Below, piece after piece: positions 15,921-24,640 of a stretch of 43,891 nucleotides of DNA. The stretch lies in contig CAZFVR010000012.1 in assembly GCA_964522215.1 (NCBI GenBank), positions 1 to 43,891 on the forward strand, given 5' to 3'. A program made the position numbers and the translations under genes. How positions within the stretch are numbered: position 1 is the stretch's first letter; every line of letters begins with the position of its first letter. The notes beneath the pieces were generated by a model. That model was not told where the DNA came from, did no database searches, and saw nothing but the letters and a program-made list of their open reading frames with translations. The DNA is from CAG-390 sp964522215 (GTDB lineage: Bacteria > Bacillota > Clostridia > Oscillospirales > CAG-272).

Positions 15921-17033
15921 CTACAGCAAGACCTCAAAGGTCGTTCCCTCGTCATCGCTTGCGGCGGTGATCTTCCCGCCGTGAAGCTCCACTATCCTGC
16001 GAACGATCGCAAGGCCTATGCCGTTGCCCTGTGCGGCGTGTGATTCGTCCGCCTGATAGAACTTACCAAATATCTTGTCCAGCTTATCGGCGGGTATGCG
16101 GCTGCCGGTGTTTTTTATCCGCACGCGGGTGCGGCTCTCGCGGCGATCGGTGATGACCGAGATCACTGCCCCCTGCGGCGCAAACTTTATTGCATTGTCA
16201 AGTATGTTTATCCATACCTGCCGCATCAGCTCCTCGTTGGCCTCAATCGTGTATTCCCGCAGCTCAAGCTCCAGATCTATCTCCTTTGCGCTCCATTTAT
16301 CCTCAAGCAATAGTATAGCTCCGCGCAGCTGTTCGGCAAGATTGTAGCGGGTGATATCTGTCAGTATCCGCTGATTCTCCACGCGGGACAGCTCAAGCAC
16401 GTTTGATGCCATTACCGAAAGCCGCCGTGACTCCTCCTCTATCGCTCGCGCGTACTGCTCGCGCTCATCTTCCCCCAGCTTGCCGCGGGAGAGCAGACCT
16501 GCAAGCCCCATTATCGAAACGATGGGTGTTTTAAACTCGTGCGAAAAGTTATTGATAAAGTCGGAGCGCAAAAGCTCGGTGTTTTGCAGCTCCTCTGCCA
16601 TAGTGTTAAAGCTTTGCACTATCTCGCCAAACGCGGGGTGCGAGGCAAGGGAGGGACCAAACTCAAGCCTTGCGGCAAAATCCCCTGCCGCCAAACGGTT
16701 CATTTTGTTTATAAGCTCGTTTATCGGGCGCAGGGGTATCCTGCTGCTGAAAAACACCAACACCGCGCCGATGAGCAGGCTTATTGCCGTCATAAGCATC
16801 AGCGCTGTGCCAAGGCTGAGCTCACCATCCCCCGCCACCAGTACGCCAAAGCGTGCCAGCGTCCAAATCCCCAGCGCGGCAAGGCTGATGGCGCAGACGA
16901 GTATTGCAAAAACAAAAACGGACAGCACCAGTGTCAGCGAGGTGCGCGTGGCACTCTCCTTTATTTTTTTAAGCCCCGGTACCAGTTGATCCTTGACCTT
17001 TTCCTTTACTTTGCCCTTACCCTTGCTGCTCAT
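15921..17033 (-). CDS. Two-component sensor histidine kinase
   Basis: The protein has 370 residues. Two membrane segments lie at about 31-60 and 75-100 with only a short extracytoplasmic loop (GVLVAGDGELSLG), so it probably senses something in or near the membrane. A HAMP domain follows (about 100-150), then the dimerisation/phosphoacceptor domain with H165 in NNFSHEFKTP, and the ATP-binding domain with the N box (WINILDNAIKFAP) and a GNGIGLAIV G box. It phosphorylates the response regulator encoded directly upstream, whose 3' end overlaps this gene by 17 bases. GGGAGG lies 6 bases before the ATG. The signal and targets are unknown. Confidence 0.95.
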   Translation of the reverse strand: MSSKGKGKVKEKVKDQLVPGLKKIKESATRTSLTLVLSVFVFAILVCAISLAALGIWTLARFGVLVAGDGELSLGTALMLMTAISLLIGAVLVFFSSRIPLRPINELINKMNRLAAGDFAARLEFGPSLASHPAFGEIVQSFNTMAEELQNTELLRSDFINNFSHEFKTPIVSIMGLAGLLSRGKLGEDEREQYARAIEEESRRLSVMASNVLELSRVENQRILTDITRYNLAEQLRGAILLLEDKWSAKEIDLELELREYTIEANEELMRQVWINILDNAIKFAPQGAVISVITDRRESRTRVRIKNTGSRIPADKLDKIFGKFYQADESHAAQGNGIGLAIVRRIVELHGGKITAASDDEGTTFEVLL

Positions 17034-17718
17034 TGTTGCCTCCCTGCGGCTTTTTTATCGCCTTGTAGCCCAGCCCGCGTACCGATACTATCTCAAATTC
17101 CTCCCAATCCGCAAAGCGGTGGCGCAGGCGGCCTATGTGAACGGTCACCGTCTCCCAGCCTGTTTCGCTGTCCGCCCCCCAGATCTCGTCCATCAGCTGT
17201 ATGCGGGTAAATATCTTACCGGGGTAGGAGAGGAGCATGTATATCAGCATAAACTCCTTTTGCGGCAGTGTTACCGATTCGCCCGGGCGGCTGACCGTCA
17301 TTGAATCATAATCAAGCACGGCATCCCCCACAACTATGCGGCGCTCGCTGGCTATGCGCGCACGGCGAAGCAGTGCCTTGATGCGAAGGAGCATCTCCTC
17401 GTCATCCACCGGCTTTGTTATGTAATCATCCGTTCCCACGGCAAAGCCGCGGTGCTTATCCGCCGGCAGCTGCTTGGCGGAGACCATCAGCACCGGCAGC
17501 TCGGCATACGATTCGCGCAGGCGGCGGGTAAACTCGTAGCCGTCCATGCGCGGCATCATAAGATCCAGCAAAACAAGATCCACATGCTCCCCCGCCATTG
17601 CATCAAGTGCCGCCTCTCCGTCCTCCGCAGTGGTCACGGTATAGCCCGCGCCCTCAAGCAATGCGCGAAAGTAAAGACGCGTGTTTTTATCATCATCAAC
17701 GACCAGTATATGAAACAT
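17017..17718 (-). CDS. OmpR/PhoB-family response regulator
   Basis: The protein has 233 residues. The receiver domain (about 1-120) has the acidic pocket VVDDDKN and the phosphoacceptor D52 in LLDLMMP, plus the conserved Lys in YITKPVDD. The C-terminal winged helix (about 130-230) is of the OmpR type (LPQKEFMLIYMLLSYPGKIFTR, VTVHIGRLRHRF). It is the partner of the kinase at 15921-17033. GGAGGGG 5 bases upstream supports the start at 17718 over the in-frame ATG at 17736. It is first in a two-gene operon. Confidence 0.95.
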   Translation of the reverse strand: MFHILVVDDDKNTRLYFRALLEGAGYTVTTAEDGEAALDAMAGEHVDLVLLDLMMPRMDGYEFTRRLRESYAELPVLMVSAKQLPADKHRGFAVGTDDYITKPVDDEEMLLRIKALLRRARIASERRIVVGDAVLDYDSMTVSRPGESVTLPQKEFMLIYMLLSYPGKIFTRIQLMDEIWGADSETGWETVTVHIGRLRHRFADWEEFEIVSVRGLGYKAIKKPQGGNNEQQG

Positions 17719-17794
17719 TTTCCCCTCCCGACGCATCCGCCGATGAATTGTTTTCTTCCTATTTTATTTTATCACATGCAAGCGCATTTTTCAA

Positions 17795-17826
17795 GAAATA
17801 TTTTTGGCGGGTCGCCCTGACCCGCC
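17795..17826 (-). terminator. Possible terminator/stem-loop after rubrerythrin
   Basis: GGCGGGTC/GACCCGCC forms an 8-bp stem at 17806-17826. Read on the minus strand it runs into AAAAATATTTC, which lacks a proper T-run, so termination is uncertain. Confidence 0.4.
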
Positions 17827-17856
17827 ATCATCCTTATTTTCCCGAACTTACCCGGC

Positions 17857-18396
17857 TCAATAATTCTTTGCTCTAAGCTCAAAGTACGCCTGCTTATGCA
17901 TGCATACGGGGCAGACCATGGGCGCATGTGCGGCAACAACGATATGCCCGCAGCTGCGGCATTCCCAAGTGACGGTATCGCGCCGCTCAAACACCTCGCC
18001 GCGCTCGATGTTGTCAAGCAGGGTGCGAAAACGCTCCTCATGCGTTTTTTCTATCGCCGCCACCAGTCTAAACCTTGCCGCCAGCTCGCCAAAGCCCTCG
18101 CGCTCCGCCGTTTCGGCAAAGCCCGCGTACATATCCGACCATTCGAAGTGCTCGCCGCGGGCGGCGGAGAGCAGATCCTCTGCGGTGTTGCCGATCCCGC
18201 CAAGCTCAGAGAACCACAGCGCGGCATGCTCACGCTCATTTTCGGCGGTCTTCAGGAATATTCCCGCTATCTGCTCGTAGCCCGCATTGCGTGCCTCGCT
18301 TGCAAATATCGTGTACTTGTTGCGCGCCTCCGATTCACCCGAAAACGCCGTGCGCAGGTTTTTTTCTGTTTCTGTTCCGGAATATCTGTTTGCCAT
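17857..18396 (-). CDS. rbr: Rubrerythrin
   Basis: The protein has 179 residues. Rubrerythrin reduces hydrogen peroxide in anaerobes. The N-terminal ferritin-like four-helix domain carries the di-iron ligands (SGESEARN, ENEREHA and the second-half AAIEKTHEERF). The C-terminal rubredoxin-like domain has two CxxC knuckles (CRSC and CPVC), so the protein is complete. AGGTGAT precedes the ATG. It begins only 11 bases after the carboxypeptidase gene on the same strand and is probably co-transcribed with it. Confidence 0.96.
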   Translation of the reverse strand: MANRYSGTETEKNLRTAFSGESEARNKYTIFASEARNAGYEQIAGIFLKTAENEREHAALWFSELGGIGNTAEDLLSAARGEHFEWSDMYAGFAETAEREGFGELAARFRLVAAIEKTHEERFRTLLDNIERGEVFERRDTVTWECRSCGHIVVAAHAPMVCPVCMHKQAYFELRAKNY

Positions 18397-18407
18397 TTTA
18401 TCACCTT

Positions 18408-19619
18408 TCAGTTTGCATATCGCATGAGGATGTTGTAGTGATCCTCAAGTACCTCATGCATATTATGCGCACCGCAGGTGACTATTATGTATCCATGCCC
18501 GTTTTTATCCTCGGCATACGCCGCAAGACAGCTGCCCGACTCGTCAATATAGCCGGTCTTGCCGCCAAGCATGCTAAAGCCCTCAAGGCTCACCGCTCCC
18601 CACGAGGCGGCGTAGTCCTCCATATTGAGGGCAAGACGGTCGCGCAGGCGGCGGGAGGTGGCGGGATCCGTGCCGTCCCCCGCTGTTTTGTAGCTCTCGG
18701 CAAAAATCATCTCGCGCATCAGGTCGTCGGAGAGGGCTGTGCGCATTATCTCGGCAAGCTCACGCGCCGTAGAATAGTTTGATGGGTCAAAAAGGCCGGA
18801 GGAATTTGCAAAATGCGTTTTGGTAAGCCCCATGGCGACCGCGCGGGCGGTCATAAGCTCGGCAAATGCCGCTTCATCCTCGGCGCAAAGATAGGCAAGG
18901 CCCACCGTGGCATCACAGCCCGAATGAAGCATCGCGCCGTACATGAGATCAAGCGCCGAGGCACGCTCGCCGACCGCGTACCCCACCTTCATGGCATCCG
19001 CCTCAAGCGAATAAAGCATACCGCGGGTAAAGGTCACGGTAGAGGCAAGATCGGCTATCCGCTCCCGCGCCACGATAAGCGTCATGAGCTTTGTAAGAGA
19101 TGCGGGGTACAGCCGCTCATCGGCGCGCAGGGCGGCGATGAGGTGACCGTCCTCGGCATCCATCAGCGCGGCGTATTTGGAGTTGATACCGCCGATCGTG
19201 ACTGTCTCCGCTATCGGTGCGGTAACAGCCGGCAGTGTTGGTGCGGCGGTGGTCACGGGGGCGGCGGTCGTTGCCGCCGCGGGCGGGTCGGTCTGCGGCA
19301 CTGCGCCAAGGGCGGGTGCGGTGGTGTCCTCCTCCGGCGGCGCGGCTCGCCGCCCGCCGGCCGACATTACAAATACGGATATAAAGGTTATAAGCAGAAT
19401 GCCGAAAAGTATCACGGCAAACAAAAGCAAAAGATTTTGCCAGCGCTCCCCAAAAAGCGCGGCAGTGCCGCCTGTGGGACGCGCTGGGGCGGTCGGACGG
19501 TCGGACGGTGTGCGGTCGGATGTGCGGTCGGACGTGCGGGACGGCGAGTGCGCCGAGCGATGATCCTGTGACTCGCCGGTCACATATATACGGCCGGAGC
19601 CGTTTTCATGATCTGACAT
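18408..19619 (-). CDS. D-alanyl-D-alanine carboxypeptidase (peptidase S11, DacA-like)
   Basis: The protein has 403 residues. It trims the terminal D-alanine of peptidoglycan stem peptides. A cytoplasmic polar N-terminus of about 65 residues precedes one membrane segment (LLLLFAVILFGILLITFISVFV), then a Pro/Thr/Ala linker and the catalytic domain. The nucleophile is S174 in the PASLTK motif (K177) and the KTG triad is at 354-356. The middle motif is S233-G-C (HSGCDA), where Cys replaces the usual Asn of SxN. GGAGG 7 bases upstream fixes the start at 19619. Its leader contains dispersed element C. A secreted version lacking the usual cleavable signal is implied by the N-terminal anchor. Confidence 0.92.
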   Translation of the reverse strand: MSDHENGSGRIYVTGESQDHRSAHSPSRTSDRTSDRTPSDRPTAPARPTGGTAALFGERWQNLLLLFAVILFGILLITFISVFVMSAGGRRAAPPEEDTTAPALGAVPQTDPPAAATTAAPVTTAAPTLPAVTAPIAETVTIGGINSKYAALMDAEDGHLIAALRADERLYPASLTKLMTLIVARERIADLASTVTFTRGMLYSLEADAMKVGYAVGERASALDLMYGAMLHSGCDATVGLAYLCAEDEAAFAELMTARAVAMGLTKTHFANSSGLFDPSNYSTARELAEIMRTALSDDLMREMIFAESYKTAGDGTDPATSRRLRDRLALNMEDYAASWGAVSLEGFSMLGGKTGYIDESGSCLAAYAEDKNGHGYIIVTCGAHNMHEVLEDHYNILMRYAN

Positions 19620-19640
19620 GTGGATACCTCCGAGAGTTAG

Positions 19641-19830
19641 TTGCATTTCGTGCATATCACGTTACGCGGAGCGGAACATATCACTTTGCGGCAAAGGCCG
19701 CAAAATATCACTCCGTACACAGTGCGGGATCTTACTGCTCGCAGCGTCCGCACCGCCCTGCGGAGATCATACGCAGCCGTAAACAGACACGATATTCATT
19801 CCCTCTGTTTTCATCCGTTGTCTGTTCCGA
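19641..19830 (-). repeat. Hairpin/GTGATAT dispersed element, copy C
   Basis: Read on the minus strand: tail GAATATCGTGTCTGTTTACGGCTGCG first, then further hairpins, hairpin 19712-19728, GTGATAT 19705-19711, stem TTTGCGG...CCGCAAA at 19685-19704, GTGATAT 19678-19684, hairpin 19661-19677, GTGATAT 19654-19660. The core is almost identical to copies A and B; the tail here appears at the opposite end, suggesting rearranged or modular order. It lies between the carboxypeptidase promoter (19839-19867) and its start codon, so it should be transcribed as leader RNA. Confidence 0.85.
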
Positions 19831-19838
19831 TAAATAGT

Positions 19839-19867
19839 ATTATAACATATAAGATATGTCGAATCAA
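19839..19867 (-). promoter_or_regulatory. Sigma-A promoter of the carboxypeptidase-rubrerythrin unit
   Basis: On the minus strand TTGATT (plus 19862-19867) and TATAAT (19839-19844) are 17 bases apart. The resulting leader is about 215 bases and contains copy C of the hairpin element. Confidence 0.78.
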
Positions 19868-19949
19868 GTCTTGGCTTGTAAATTAGCTGTATCCCGGGTG
19901 GCGCGGCGGGAATTTTTTATTCGCGTGGGCGATTTTTTTGCTTTCGGTC

Positions 19950-19978
19950 TTTATTTTGCTCGGCGGATGTGATATACT
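19950..19978 (+). promoter_or_regulatory. Likely promoter of the yifB-type gene
   Basis: TTTATT and TATACT are 17 bases apart, a weak -35 with a fair -10. It is the only good candidate upstream of the AAA ATPase. Confidence 0.5.
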
Positions 19979-20059
19979 ATATATAATAATGTAAGATCGC
20001 CCACGGCGGCGGGCATGGATCACGGAGGGCATTTGCCCACCGGGGGAGAGGAGTTCATC

Positions 20060-21607
20060 ATGCTATCAGAGATATACAGCGCGGGACTTTCCGGCATTGA
20101 CAGCTTTATTGTGACCGTTGAGGTAGATGGTGCGCCGGTCATGCCCTACTTTGAGTTGGTCGGCCTGCCGGATGCGGCAGTAAAGGAGGCCAAGGAGCGT
20201 GTGCGCACCGCCTGCTACAACAGCGGCTTTTTGTTCCCGGAGCTGGGGCTTACGGTAAATCTTGCCCCCGCCGACCGCCGCAAGGAGGGCTCGGGCTTTG
20301 ATGTGGCGATCTTAGTCGGTATTTTGCGCTGTGCCGGGGTGATAAAAAGATCGGTCGATCTTTCCGGCTGTGTATTTGCGGGTGAGCTTTCCCTTTCGGG
20401 TGAGGTGCGCCCGGTCCGTGGTGCGCTTTGCATGTGTGCCGCCGCAAAAAGCGCGGGAATGACCGACTTTTTTGTCCCCGCCGCCAACGCGCGTGAGGCC
20501 GCGGCGGTATCCGGCATCCGCGTTTTTGCCGTGGGATCCATGCGTGAGCTGGTGGATCATCTAAACGGCGCCGCGCCGCTCACCCCCACCGAGGGAGATG
20601 CCACGGTGCTTGACGATACAGGTATATCGGCGGGGCTTGATTTTGCCGATGTAAAGGGTCAGCACATGGCCAAGCGCGCCATGGAGATAGCCGCGGCGGG
20701 CGGGCATAACATTCTGCTTATCGGCCCTCCCGGGACAGGCAAATCAATGCTTGCCAAGCGCCTGCCCGGCATTTTGCCGCCAATGACCTTTGATGAGGCT
20801 ATAGTTTCAACCAAAATACATTCTGTCTCGGGTGTCCTGCCGGAGGGAGTCTCCCTGCTCACCTCACGCCCGTTCCGTGCGCCGCACCACACCATGTCGG
20901 CGGTGGCACTGGTCGGCGGCGGCACCAATCCCATGCCGGGCGAGATCTCGCTGGCGCACAACGGCGTACTGTTTTTGGATGAGCTGCCGGAGTTTCCAAA
21001 GCTCGTTACCGATTCGCTCCGTCAGCCGCTTGAGGATAGGCGGGTCACCATCACCCGTGCCAGTGGGCGAGTGACCTATCCCTGCTTTTTCATGCTCGTT
21101 GCGGCAATGAATCCCTGTCGTTGCGGCTACTACGGTCACCCCACCCACCCCTGCACCTGTTCGCCCGGGGAGGTAAAGCGTTACATATCAAAGATCAGCG
21201 GTCCTCTGCTTGACCGCATAGATATAGAGGTGGAGCTGCCCTCCCTCAGCTATGATGAGCTGTCGGCGGATGCCTCACCCGCCGAGCCGTCGGCAGTCAT
21301 TCGCCGCCGTGTGAGTCGCGCCCGCGAGTTTGCAAGGGAGCGGATGGCGCGTGACGGGATCGTGGGCGTGCATTGCAACTCCCAGCTTGATGCGGGAGAT
21401 CTGCGCCGCACCGCGCACCTGGGGCGCGAGGCAAACGAGCTTTTGCGCGCCGCGTATGAGCGGATGGGTCTTTCCGCGCGCGGATATGACAGGGTAATAC
21501 GCATGGCACGCACCGCGGCCGACCTTGCCGGATCGGCGGATATCGAGGCCGAGCATATCGCCGAGGCGATACAGCTCCGCTCGCTTGACAGAAAATACTG
21601 GGGGTGA
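20060..21607 (+). CDS. YifB/ComM-family Mg-chelatase-like AAA ATPase
   Basis: The protein has 515 residues, typical of the family. The N-terminal ChlI-like domain (about 1-180; FELVGLPDAAVKEAKERVR) is followed by the AAA module with Walker A GPPGTGKS at 222-229, Walker B-like VLFLDELPEF, and a C-terminal Mg-chelatase domain with the MNPCRCGYYG zinc-type motif. ComM homologues drive branch migration during natural transformation; in Firmicutes the role is less clear. GAGAGGAG 7 bases before the ATG at 20060 fixes the start; an upstream in-frame ATG is not credible. It is followed within a few bases by an AraC regulator. Confidence 0.95.
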   Translation: MLSEIYSAGLSGIDSFIVTVEVDGAPVMPYFELVGLPDAAVKEAKERVRTACYNSGFLFPELGLTVNLAPADRRKEGSGFDVAILVGILRCAGVIKRSVDLSGCVFAGELSLSGEVRPVRGALCMCAAAKSAGMTDFFVPAANAREAAAVSGIRVFAVGSMRELVDHLNGAAPLTPTEGDATVLDDTGISAGLDFADVKGQHMAKRAMEIAAAGGHNILLIGPPGTGKSMLAKRLPGILPPMTFDEAIVSTKIHSVSGVLPEGVSLLTSRPFRAPHHTMSAVALVGGGTNPMPGEISLAHNGVLFLDELPEFPKLVTDSLRQPLEDRRVTITRASGRVTYPCFFMLVAAMNPCRCGYYGHPTHPCTCSPGEVKRYISKISGPLLDRIDIEVELPSLSYDELSADASPAEPSAVIRRRVSRAREFARERMARDGIVGVHCNSQLDAGDLRRTAHLGREANELLRAAYERMGLSARGYDRVIRMARTAADLAGSADIEAEHIAEAIQLRSLDRKYWG

Positions 21608-21609
21608 CG

Positions 21610-22539
21610 ATGATGAGTGGCACAAAATTACCCGCAAAGGGTACGGCGGGCGTTCGTCCGGCGGCCAAATATGAGGCAAGAAGCACCGATTTTTATTACC
21701 GCTCGGAGGCGGAGCAGCGCACTCCGCTGACCTGCCGCGCACACCTGCACTATCATATAGAATGCTTTTATCTTTGCGAGGGGCGGGTCACCGTTTGGGT
21801 GGATTCACAGCCCTTTACCGCCAAGGCGGGGGATCTTGTAATGGTATTTCCAAACCAGATACACCAGTTCCGCAGTGAGGTGGGCGGGCGCGAGAGGTAT
21901 AGGCTTTTTATAGTCAGCCCGGATCTTGTGCCGGAGTTTGCCGCGGTGTTTAATTCCACACTGCCGCACTCACCAGTATTGCGCGGCGTCGGCAAGACCG
22001 AGCGGCTCGTGGCACTGATAGACGGTTTGGCCGAGGTGTCGGAATCCGACCCTGCAAAATACACCGCCGAGGTGCAAAAGGGGTATATAACCGCATTTTT
22101 CGGCATGCTTTTGCCGCAAATGCAGCTTGACGAGGTGAGACTGGGTGATTCTCGCGCCGTGCGCGAGGTGGTAAGCTTTTGCTCGCAAAACTACACCAGC
22201 GACCTCTCTCTTGAGGCACTTGAGCGGGAGCTGCACCTCAACAAATATTACATCTCCCACCTGTTTTCAAGCAAGCTTGGGATCAGATTTAACGATTATG
22301 TAAATTCCCTGCGCGTGTCGCACGCGTGCAGACTGCTGCGGGATACAGCACTGCCGGTCACCGAGATATCCGACATTGTGGGCTTTAACACACAGCGCAC
22401 CTTTAACCGCGCGTTTGCAAGATTTCGCGGGGTCTCGCCTGTAGAATACCGCCGCGCCAGCGGAGACGGCAGTGAGGCGGCCTCCTTCCCCCCGATAGGA
22501 GCTACGCCGGCGCATTATGAAAGGACAGCACAGAAATGA
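21610..22539 (+). CDS. AraC-family transcriptional regulator with cupin domain
   Basis: The protein has 309 residues. The N-terminal cupin sensor domain (about 35-120) includes HLHYHIECFYLCEGRVTVW and the DLVMVFPNQIHQF segment, so it probably binds a small ligand such as a sugar. The C-terminal pair of helix-turn-helix motifs (about 185-285) has LSLEALERELHLNKYYISHLF and the family signature ITEISDIVGFNTQRTFNRAFARFRG-like stretch. It starts 2 bases after the yifB stop and overlaps the next gene by four bases. GGGGGTG precedes the ATG. No sugar transporter or enzyme lies next to it, so its targets are unknown. Confidence 0.9.
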   Translation: MMSGTKLPAKGTAGVRPAAKYEARSTDFYYRSEAEQRTPLTCRAHLHYHIECFYLCEGRVTVWVDSQPFTAKAGDLVMVFPNQIHQFRSEVGGRERYRLFIVSPDLVPEFAAVFNSTLPHSPVLRGVGKTERLVALIDGLAEVSESDPAKYTAEVQKGYITAFFGMLLPQMQLDEVRLGDSRAVREVVSFCSQNYTSDLSLEALERELHLNKYYISHLFSSKLGIRFNDYVNSLRVSHACRLLRDTALPVTEISDIVGFNTQRTFNRAFARFRGVSPVEYRRASGDGSEAASFPPIGATPAHYERTAQK

Positions 22540-23696
22540 CAGAGCTTTTAGGTAGGCTATTTATCCGCGATCACAAAAATGTTGCCGCGCCGACGGTTCG
22601 GCGGGCGTGGGGAACGCTCGTGTCCGTCATCGGCATTATCTGCAACATCCTGCTTTTTGCAGGCAAATTCACGCTCGGCGCACTGCTGGGCGCGGTGTCG
22701 CTGACGGCGGATGCTGTGAACAATCTCTCAGATGCCGGCTCGCAGCTCGTTTCCCTTGTAAGCTTTCGTCTTTCCGCCAAGCCCGCCGACCGCAAGCACC
22801 CCTATGGTCATGCAAGGATAGAATATCTGGCCTCAATGGTAGTGGCGTTTATCGTCGTCATCATCGGCTTTGATCTTTTTCGCGAGTCGATAGGCAGGAT
22901 GCGCTCCGGCGAGGAGGCGGAGGCCTCGTGGCTCTCGCTGGCCGTGCTTGCCGCATCCATGCTCGTAAAGCTGGCACTGGCGGCACTAAACCGCGGTGTG
23001 GGACGGCGGATAGATTCCTCCGTCATGCGCGCCACCGCCACCGACAGCCTGTCTGATGCCATGGCTACCTGCGGGGTACTGGTGGGGCAGATCATTTTGC
23101 TTGTGTGGAATATTAACATCGATGCCTATATCGGCTGCATCGTTTCCATCCTTATCATGTGGGCAGGTGTGCAGCTGCTTGGCGAGCAAAAGGACCGCAT
23201 TATCGGCGAGGCGCCGAGCGAGGAGACGGTAGAGCGCATCCGTCAGCTCGTTGGATCGCACGCGGGCGTGCTTGGCGTGCATGATCTTATGGTGCATGAC
23301 TACGGCCCGGGGCGTTGCATTGCCTCATTGCATGTTGAGGTGGACGGCGAGGCGGATATATACGCCTCGCACGACATGATAGATAATATCGAAAAGGAGC
23401 TTGGTGATACGCTGGGCGTTGCGGCGACCATTCATCTTGATCCGATAGTGACGGATGACAACGAGCTTACCGCCACCCGCCGCGCCGTCAGCGCGGTGCT
23501 GGATGAGCGGGGCATAGGCTGCGGCATACATGATTTCAGGATGGTGCGCGGCCGCACACATACAAATCTTATATTCGATCTTGTCGTACCGTTTGAGGAT
23601 CGCCGCGATGATGCCGCAATTCGCGCCGCCGTCTCTGCCGCCGTGGCGGAGATAGATAAATCATATCTTACGGTAATTACGATAGACAGAGCATAA
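22536..23696 (+). CDS. Cation diffusion facilitator (CDF) transporter
   Basis: The protein has 386 residues. CDF proteins export divalent metals (Zn, Mn, Co, Fe) in exchange for protons. Six membrane segments occupy about 25-215. Metal-site residues are seen in SLTADAVNNLSDAGS and in the second half in TATDSLSDAMAT, with the conserved HPYGHARIEYL loop between. A long cytoplasmic C-terminal domain (about 220-386) contains a ferredoxin-like CTD plus an additional half-repeat (two DELTATRRAV-type stretches), common in Firmicute members. The start overlaps the regulator stop as ATGA. The metal is not assignable by eye. Confidence 0.93.
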   Translation: MTELLGRLFIRDHKNVAAPTVRRAWGTLVSVIGIICNILLFAGKFTLGALLGAVSLTADAVNNLSDAGSQLVSLVSFRLSAKPADRKHPYGHARIEYLASMVVAFIVVIIGFDLFRESIGRMRSGEEAEASWLSLAVLAASMLVKLALAALNRGVGRRIDSSVMRATATDSLSDAMATCGVLVGQIILLVWNINIDAYIGCIVSILIMWAGVQLLGEQKDRIIGEAPSEETVERIRQLVGSHAGVLGVHDLMVHDYGPGRCIASLHVEVDGEADIYASHDMIDNIEKELGDTLGVAATIHLDPIVTDDNELTATRRAVSAVLDERGIGCGIHDFRMVRGRTHTNLIFDLVVPFEDRRDDAAIRAAVSAAVAEIDKSYLTVITIDRA

Positions 23697-23703
23697 AATA
23701 TCA

Positions 23704-23740
23704 AAAAGTGCTTCCCGCGGCGGCGGGAAGCACTTTGTTT
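23704..23740. terminator. Bidirectional intrinsic terminator
   Basis: AAAGTGCTTCCCGC pairs with GCGGGAAGCACTTT around GGCG, with TGTTTT after it. It separates the CDF gene from the convergent lipoprotein gene. Confidence 0.9.
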
Positions 23741-23749
23741 TGTGAATTT

Positions 23750-24535
23750 TCAATCTATTTCAAGCGGATACCACCGCACGCCCTCGGTGTCGGGGATAAA
23801 TTCAAGTATTCCGATGGGGGAAGCACAATAGATCCTGCCGCGCAGGGTCGTTATGGAACGGACATCTATCGCCTGTAGGATAGCATCCTCGGAGAGGGTG
23901 GTCATCCTGCCGTCCTGCGCCAGCTGCAACAGTGCCGTGCTCTCTCCGCGAATTGCCGCAAGCATACCGGAGCCGTCGGCGGTCGGCGCGGCGGCCACGG
24001 CCGTGCCGTAGCGGGTGGCGGCGGTAATGGCACGCGGGGCTCCGCCGTCATCCGGGCGGTCTATCAGCAAAAGCTTTGTCATGCCGCCGGCGGTAACTAT
24101 CGCCATGCAACCGCCGTCTCGCCGCACAAGAGCTATGCAGGGCTCGGCGGTCACGGGAAGTGGCGCACCCTCGGCGGGGAGGTAGGATATCCCCTCCCGC
24201 GTGCCAACAAACAGCCCCGTGCCGCAGTCAACGCTCATCACCTCGCCGCCGAGCGGGTCGGCATCGGTTATCAGCAGGCGGTCGTCCTTTACGCTTATGT
24301 AATAGTCACAGAGGGTCGCAGCATTTGCGGGGATGCTCATTTTTTCGGCATATTTAAAGTCAAAATCATCGTCTTTTAGGGTCTCGGCGAGCTTAAATAC
24401 CGAGGATGACACATAAAGTGTCTCCCCACCTGCGCACGCGGTGAGCAAAACAGCCGTCAAAAGGGCAGCCGTGACGGCCAAAATAAAGCGGGATCTGATC
24501 TTTTTATCGGCGGTATCGCCGTTTTGAACTTTCAT
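23750..24535 (-). CDS. Unrecognised lipoprotein, probably beta-rich
   Basis: The protein has 261 residues. A basic N-terminus and hydrophobic segment end in a lipobox (LTAC, Cys34). The rest has repeated motifs of beta character (GLFVGTREGISYLP, IALVRRDGGCMAIVTAGGMTKLLLID, GRIYCASPIGILEFIP), which look like blades of a small propeller or other all-beta fold, but no family could be named. GGAGG 6 bases before the ATG at 24535 rules out the longer open frame to 24811. It has its own strong promoter and is divergent from the solute-binding protein gene. Confidence 0.8.
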   Translation of the reverse strand: MKVQNGDTADKKIRSRFILAVTAALLTAVLLTACAGGETLYVSSSVFKLAETLKDDDFDFKYAEKMSIPANAATLCDYYISVKDDRLLITDADPLGGEVMSVDCGTGLFVGTREGISYLPAEGAPLPVTAEPCIALVRRDGGCMAIVTAGGMTKLLLIDRPDDGGAPRAITAATRYGTAVAAAPTADGSGMLAAIRGESTALLQLAQDGRMTTLSEDAILQAIDVRSITTLRGRIYCASPIGILEFIPDTEGVRWYPLEID

Positions 24536-24640
24536 ATATACCTCCAAGGGTCGGACGTTGGCGCGGGGCATCCCGCGCCAAGAAATTCCGCACGGAGTGC
24601 CCTCATGTGATCTGCGCCGGCATATCATCAATACATTATA

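Noticed and set aside
17598..17876. Plus-strand frames opposite the response regulator
   Set aside because: They have no start signals and overlap a complete OmpR-type regulator on the minus strand.
24555..24640. Possible sixth copy of the hairpin element (GGCGCGGG/CCCGCGCC and GCACGGAGTGC hairpins near GTGAT and CATATCATC)
   Set aside because: Only fragments of the linker are present and there is no tail; similarity is too weak to count.
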